Assembly (NCBI RefSeq): GCF_003002025.1
Contig: NZ_PVZB01000032.1
Coordinates: 1 to 64,000, forward strand
DNA from: Paraburkholderia sp. BL25I1N1
GTDB taxonomy: Bacteria > Pseudomonadota > Gammaproteobacteria > Burkholderiales > Burkholderiaceae
Length of the DNA stretch: 64,000 nucleotides
Direction: 5' to 3'
Shown: positions 62,357 through 64,000 of the stretch, piece by piece
Position numbering within the stretch: the stretch's first letter is position 1
How the letters are laid out: the number at the start of each line of letters is the position of its first letter
Notes under the pieces: model-generated
Told to the model about the DNA's origin: nothing
Databases searched by the model: none
The model's input: the letters and a program-made list of their open reading frames with translations, nothing else
Position numbers and translations under genes: made by a program

Positions 62357-62705
62357 GAAACTCCTCCACTTCTGATTCGTTGTACTCGCAGCGACGTCAT
62401 GTGCCTTTTGAAACCCGGCTCACGGGTCGTTGGCAGGGCAGCACGTCGCTGCGCAGACTGCGGGGTGAAGACGCGATGCGCTCAGTTCGCACAGCGCCGT
62501 TTTTTTATTGGCTCGTTGGGCTGGCCGGAGTCGGTTCGAAGTGGGTCGACTCGCATGCGTTCGATTGCGTTTCGCGGGTGCTCGCCCGTGTGTCCCTGTA
62601 TGTGCCTGAGCATCTGCGCAATGCAATCGAGCGCGAGGGTCATGCTGCGCGAACTCGACCTCGCTTCGTCCAACCTCTTTCCAACACTTCGCGGCAGATG
62701 TCTCC
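62357..62705. other. Gap between uraH and puuD with no supported gene
   Basis: 349 bp. Open frames in it (for example plus strand 62464-62709) have no ribosome site or family match. Presumably the puuD promoter and 5' leader lie here, but no -35/-10 pair or operator was identified. Confidence 0.4.
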
Positions 62706-63059
62706 TTAGCTGCCGCGATAGGTGCTATACGACCACGGCGACACGAGCAGCGGCACGTGATAGTGCGCGCCGGCATCGGCCACGCCGAAGCGCAACACGA
62801 CGCGATCGACGAAGCGTGGCTCCGGCACCTTCGTGCCGATCGACGCAAAGTAGTCGCCTGCGCCGAATACGAGTTCGTATTCGCCCGCGACTAGCGCATC
62901 GCCTTCGAGCAGCGGCTGGTCGCAACGGCCGTCGTCATTGGTGGTGGTAGTTTTGAGCGCGCGGCGCGTGTCGCCCGAGAGCGCGAAGAGTTCGACCTTG
63001 ATGCCCGCGCCGGGACGGCCGTTGGCGGTGTCGAGCACATGGGTAGTGAGCTTTCCCAT
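62706..63059 (-). CDS. uraH: 5-hydroxyisourate hydrolase
   Basis: 117 residues of the transthyretin-related family. Both family ends are present: KLTTHVLDTANGRPGAGIKV at the start and the diagnostic YRGS at the extreme C-terminus. The internal segment HYHVPLLVSPWSYSTYRGS is also conserved. It hydrolyses 5-hydroxyisourate from PuuD to OHCU for UraD. ATG 63059 is preceded by AAGGAA. Confidence 0.94.
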   Translation of the reverse strand: MGKLTTHVLDTANGRPGAGIKVELFALSGDTRRALKTTTTNDDGRCDQPLLEGDALVAGEYELVFGAGDYFASIGTKVPEPRFVDRVVLRFGVADAGAHYHVPLLVSPWSYSTYRGS

Positions 63060-63596
63060 TCGCAATTTTCCTTATGTGAATGCGAGGTTTCGGCGGCAGC
63101 CCGATCCAGATACGTTTGCGGCGGATCGAGGCTCCACGTCAGTGGCTACATACCCGTCGGCGAATTGAAGCGAGCGCCGTGACAGCCATTGTAAAAAGGT
63201 TGTTCCGTCCAGCGCGCGCGAGATAGGAAAGATAATAGCTGGCGCATGACGGACAGCCTGTTGAAAGCCGCAACGACTCGATTCCTTCGACTATTACAGC
63301 GCATTTGCCTTACCGGCGGATCGTACCGGCGCCAAAAAAGGCCCACTATATCGGCAGCGTGAAGTTGGGTATCGCATTGGCGTGAGTTGTCAGCATTATT
63401 TTGGCCGTCGAAGGTTACGTCCGTGCATTGCGGCAAACACGAATCGAGGACGATTCAGCCGCGACGCACCCCGAAGACGGCGGAAACACGCTGGGTAACC
63501 GGGCCAACGGCGTTCGACGGGACGCGGCGGCACGGTGGCGTGCCGTCACATCGCGTTCGAACGGCTTTGCACGGAAGCAATGAAGCGGAGAAACGA
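63060..63596. other. Divergent intergenic region between uraH and the deaminase gene
   Basis: 537 bp holding the promoters of both divergent genes. No TTGTTGACAA-type operator and no ORF with a ribosome site was found. Short open frames on both strands (for example plus 63401-63583) are without support. Confidence 0.4.
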
Positions 63597-64000
63597 ATGA
63601 CGATGGAACAAGCGGCTAACAAGCCCAAGAAGACGATGTTGGTGAAGCACGCGGACGTGCTGGTCACGATGGACGGCGCCCGGCGCGAACTGCGCGACGG
63701 CGGCATGTTTATCGAGGACAACCGCATCGTCGCGGTCGGACCGACGGCGGAATTGCCGCAAACGGCCGACGAAGTGCTGGATATGCGCGGGCATCTGGTG
63801 ATTCCGGGCCTCGTCAACACGCACCACCACATGTATCAGAGCCTGACGCGGGCGGTTCCCGCCGCGCAGAACGCCGAACTGTTCGGCTGGCTGACCAGCC
63901 TATACAAGGTGTGGGCGAACCTCACGCCGGAGATGATCGAAGTCTCCACGCTGACGGCGATGGCCGAGCTCTTGCTGTCCGGCTGCACGACGTCGAGCGA
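63597..64000 (+). CDS. 8-oxoguanine/guanine deaminase-like amidohydrolase (3' end outside window)
   Basis: The first 134 codons are in the window; the gene continues past base 64000. The N-terminal beta-sandwich and first metal motif are clear: LVKHADVLVTMDGARRELRD, HLVIPGLVNTHHHMYQSLTR, with the HxH-type metal pair in NTHHHMYQ. The closest family members are 8-oxoguanine deaminase and hydroxydechloroatrazine hydrolase, and a purine role fits the cluster. GGAG is six bases upstream of ATG 63597. The substrate-binding part is not visible, so the exact activity is open. Confidence 0.85.
   Translation, partial: MTMEQAANKPKKTMLVKHADVLVTMDGARRELRDGGMFIEDNRIVAVGPTAELPQTADEVLDMRGHLVIPGLVNTHHHMYQSLTRAVPAAQNAELFGWLTSLYKVWANLTPEMIEVSTLTAMAELLLSGCTTSS

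Noticed and set aside
1..64000. tRNA, rRNA, CRISPR arrays, phage or intact insertion sequence
   Set aside because: None seen on reading the gaps on both strands; no cloverleaf, regularly spaced repeats or transposase motifs were found.

Overview
The window is 64 kb of GC-rich DNA with very dense genes, strong GGAG-type ribosome binding sites and a gene set (phasin, acetoacetyl-CoA reductase, DUF2934, DUF72, YjcH/ActP, PuuD-type uricolysis) typical of Burkholderia sensu lato, most likely Paraburkholderia or a close relative. This is inferred from gene content and codon style; no rRNA or other marker is present to fix the species. No tRNA, rRNA, CRISPR array, prophage or intact insertion sequence was seen.

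Region 1 (1-16.7 kb) is catabolic and visibly eroded. It starts with the end of an ETF-ubiquinone oxidoreductase and then carries a minus-strand acyl-CoA synthetase/hydrolase/NmrA group, a CodA-like amidohydrolase, an MDR oxidoreductase, a YjcH-ActP acetate-type symporter, fumarylacetoacetase, a CoA transferase/enoyl-CoA hydratase pair and a divergent AraC regulator. Five decayed gene pieces lie between them: panC, nitronate monooxygenase, an amidohydrolase N-terminus, and an oxidoreductase piece abutting a LysR piece.

Region 2 (16.8-28.9 kb) is the most interesting block. A LysR gene sits at the centre. On one side a minus-strand operon encodes a Rieske oxygenase and a complete polyamine/opine-type ABC importer. 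On the other side a plus-strand operon encodes a flavoprotein monooxygenase, a Rid protein lacking the usual arginine, a DUF1028 Ntn-type protein, an ArgE-like M20 hydrolase and an NCS1 permease. The same 13-bp T-N11-A element lies in both control regions. It looks like one regulated pathway for a nitrogenous, probably N-substituted, compound that I cannot name.

Region 3 (29-45.7 kb) holds many small or stress-type genes: phasin and PhaB, Pcm, BrkB, an EEP-family nuclease, a ParB-like protein, DUF72, SDR/AraC, and an ECF41 sigma factor with its carboxymuconolactone-decarboxylase partner. Region 4 (45.8-52.1 kb) has an SOS-type DNA-repair pair (radical SAM plus a DUF4130-UdgX fusion) behind a near-consensus LexA box, then ThpR, a DnaJ-like DUF1992 protein, TadA and LdcA.

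Region 5 (52.2-64 kb) is a uricolytic cluster: FCD-GntR regulator with two inverted-repeat operators, NCS1 permease, hydantoin/allantoin racemase, PuuE, UraD, allantoicase, ureidoglycolate lyase, PuuD, UraH and the start of an 8-oxoguanine/guanine deaminase-like gene. Together these take urate through 5-hydroxyisourate, OHCU, allantoin, allantoate and ureidoglycolate to glyoxylate plus urea. A hipBA toxin-antitoxin pair with its own operators sits inside this cluster.
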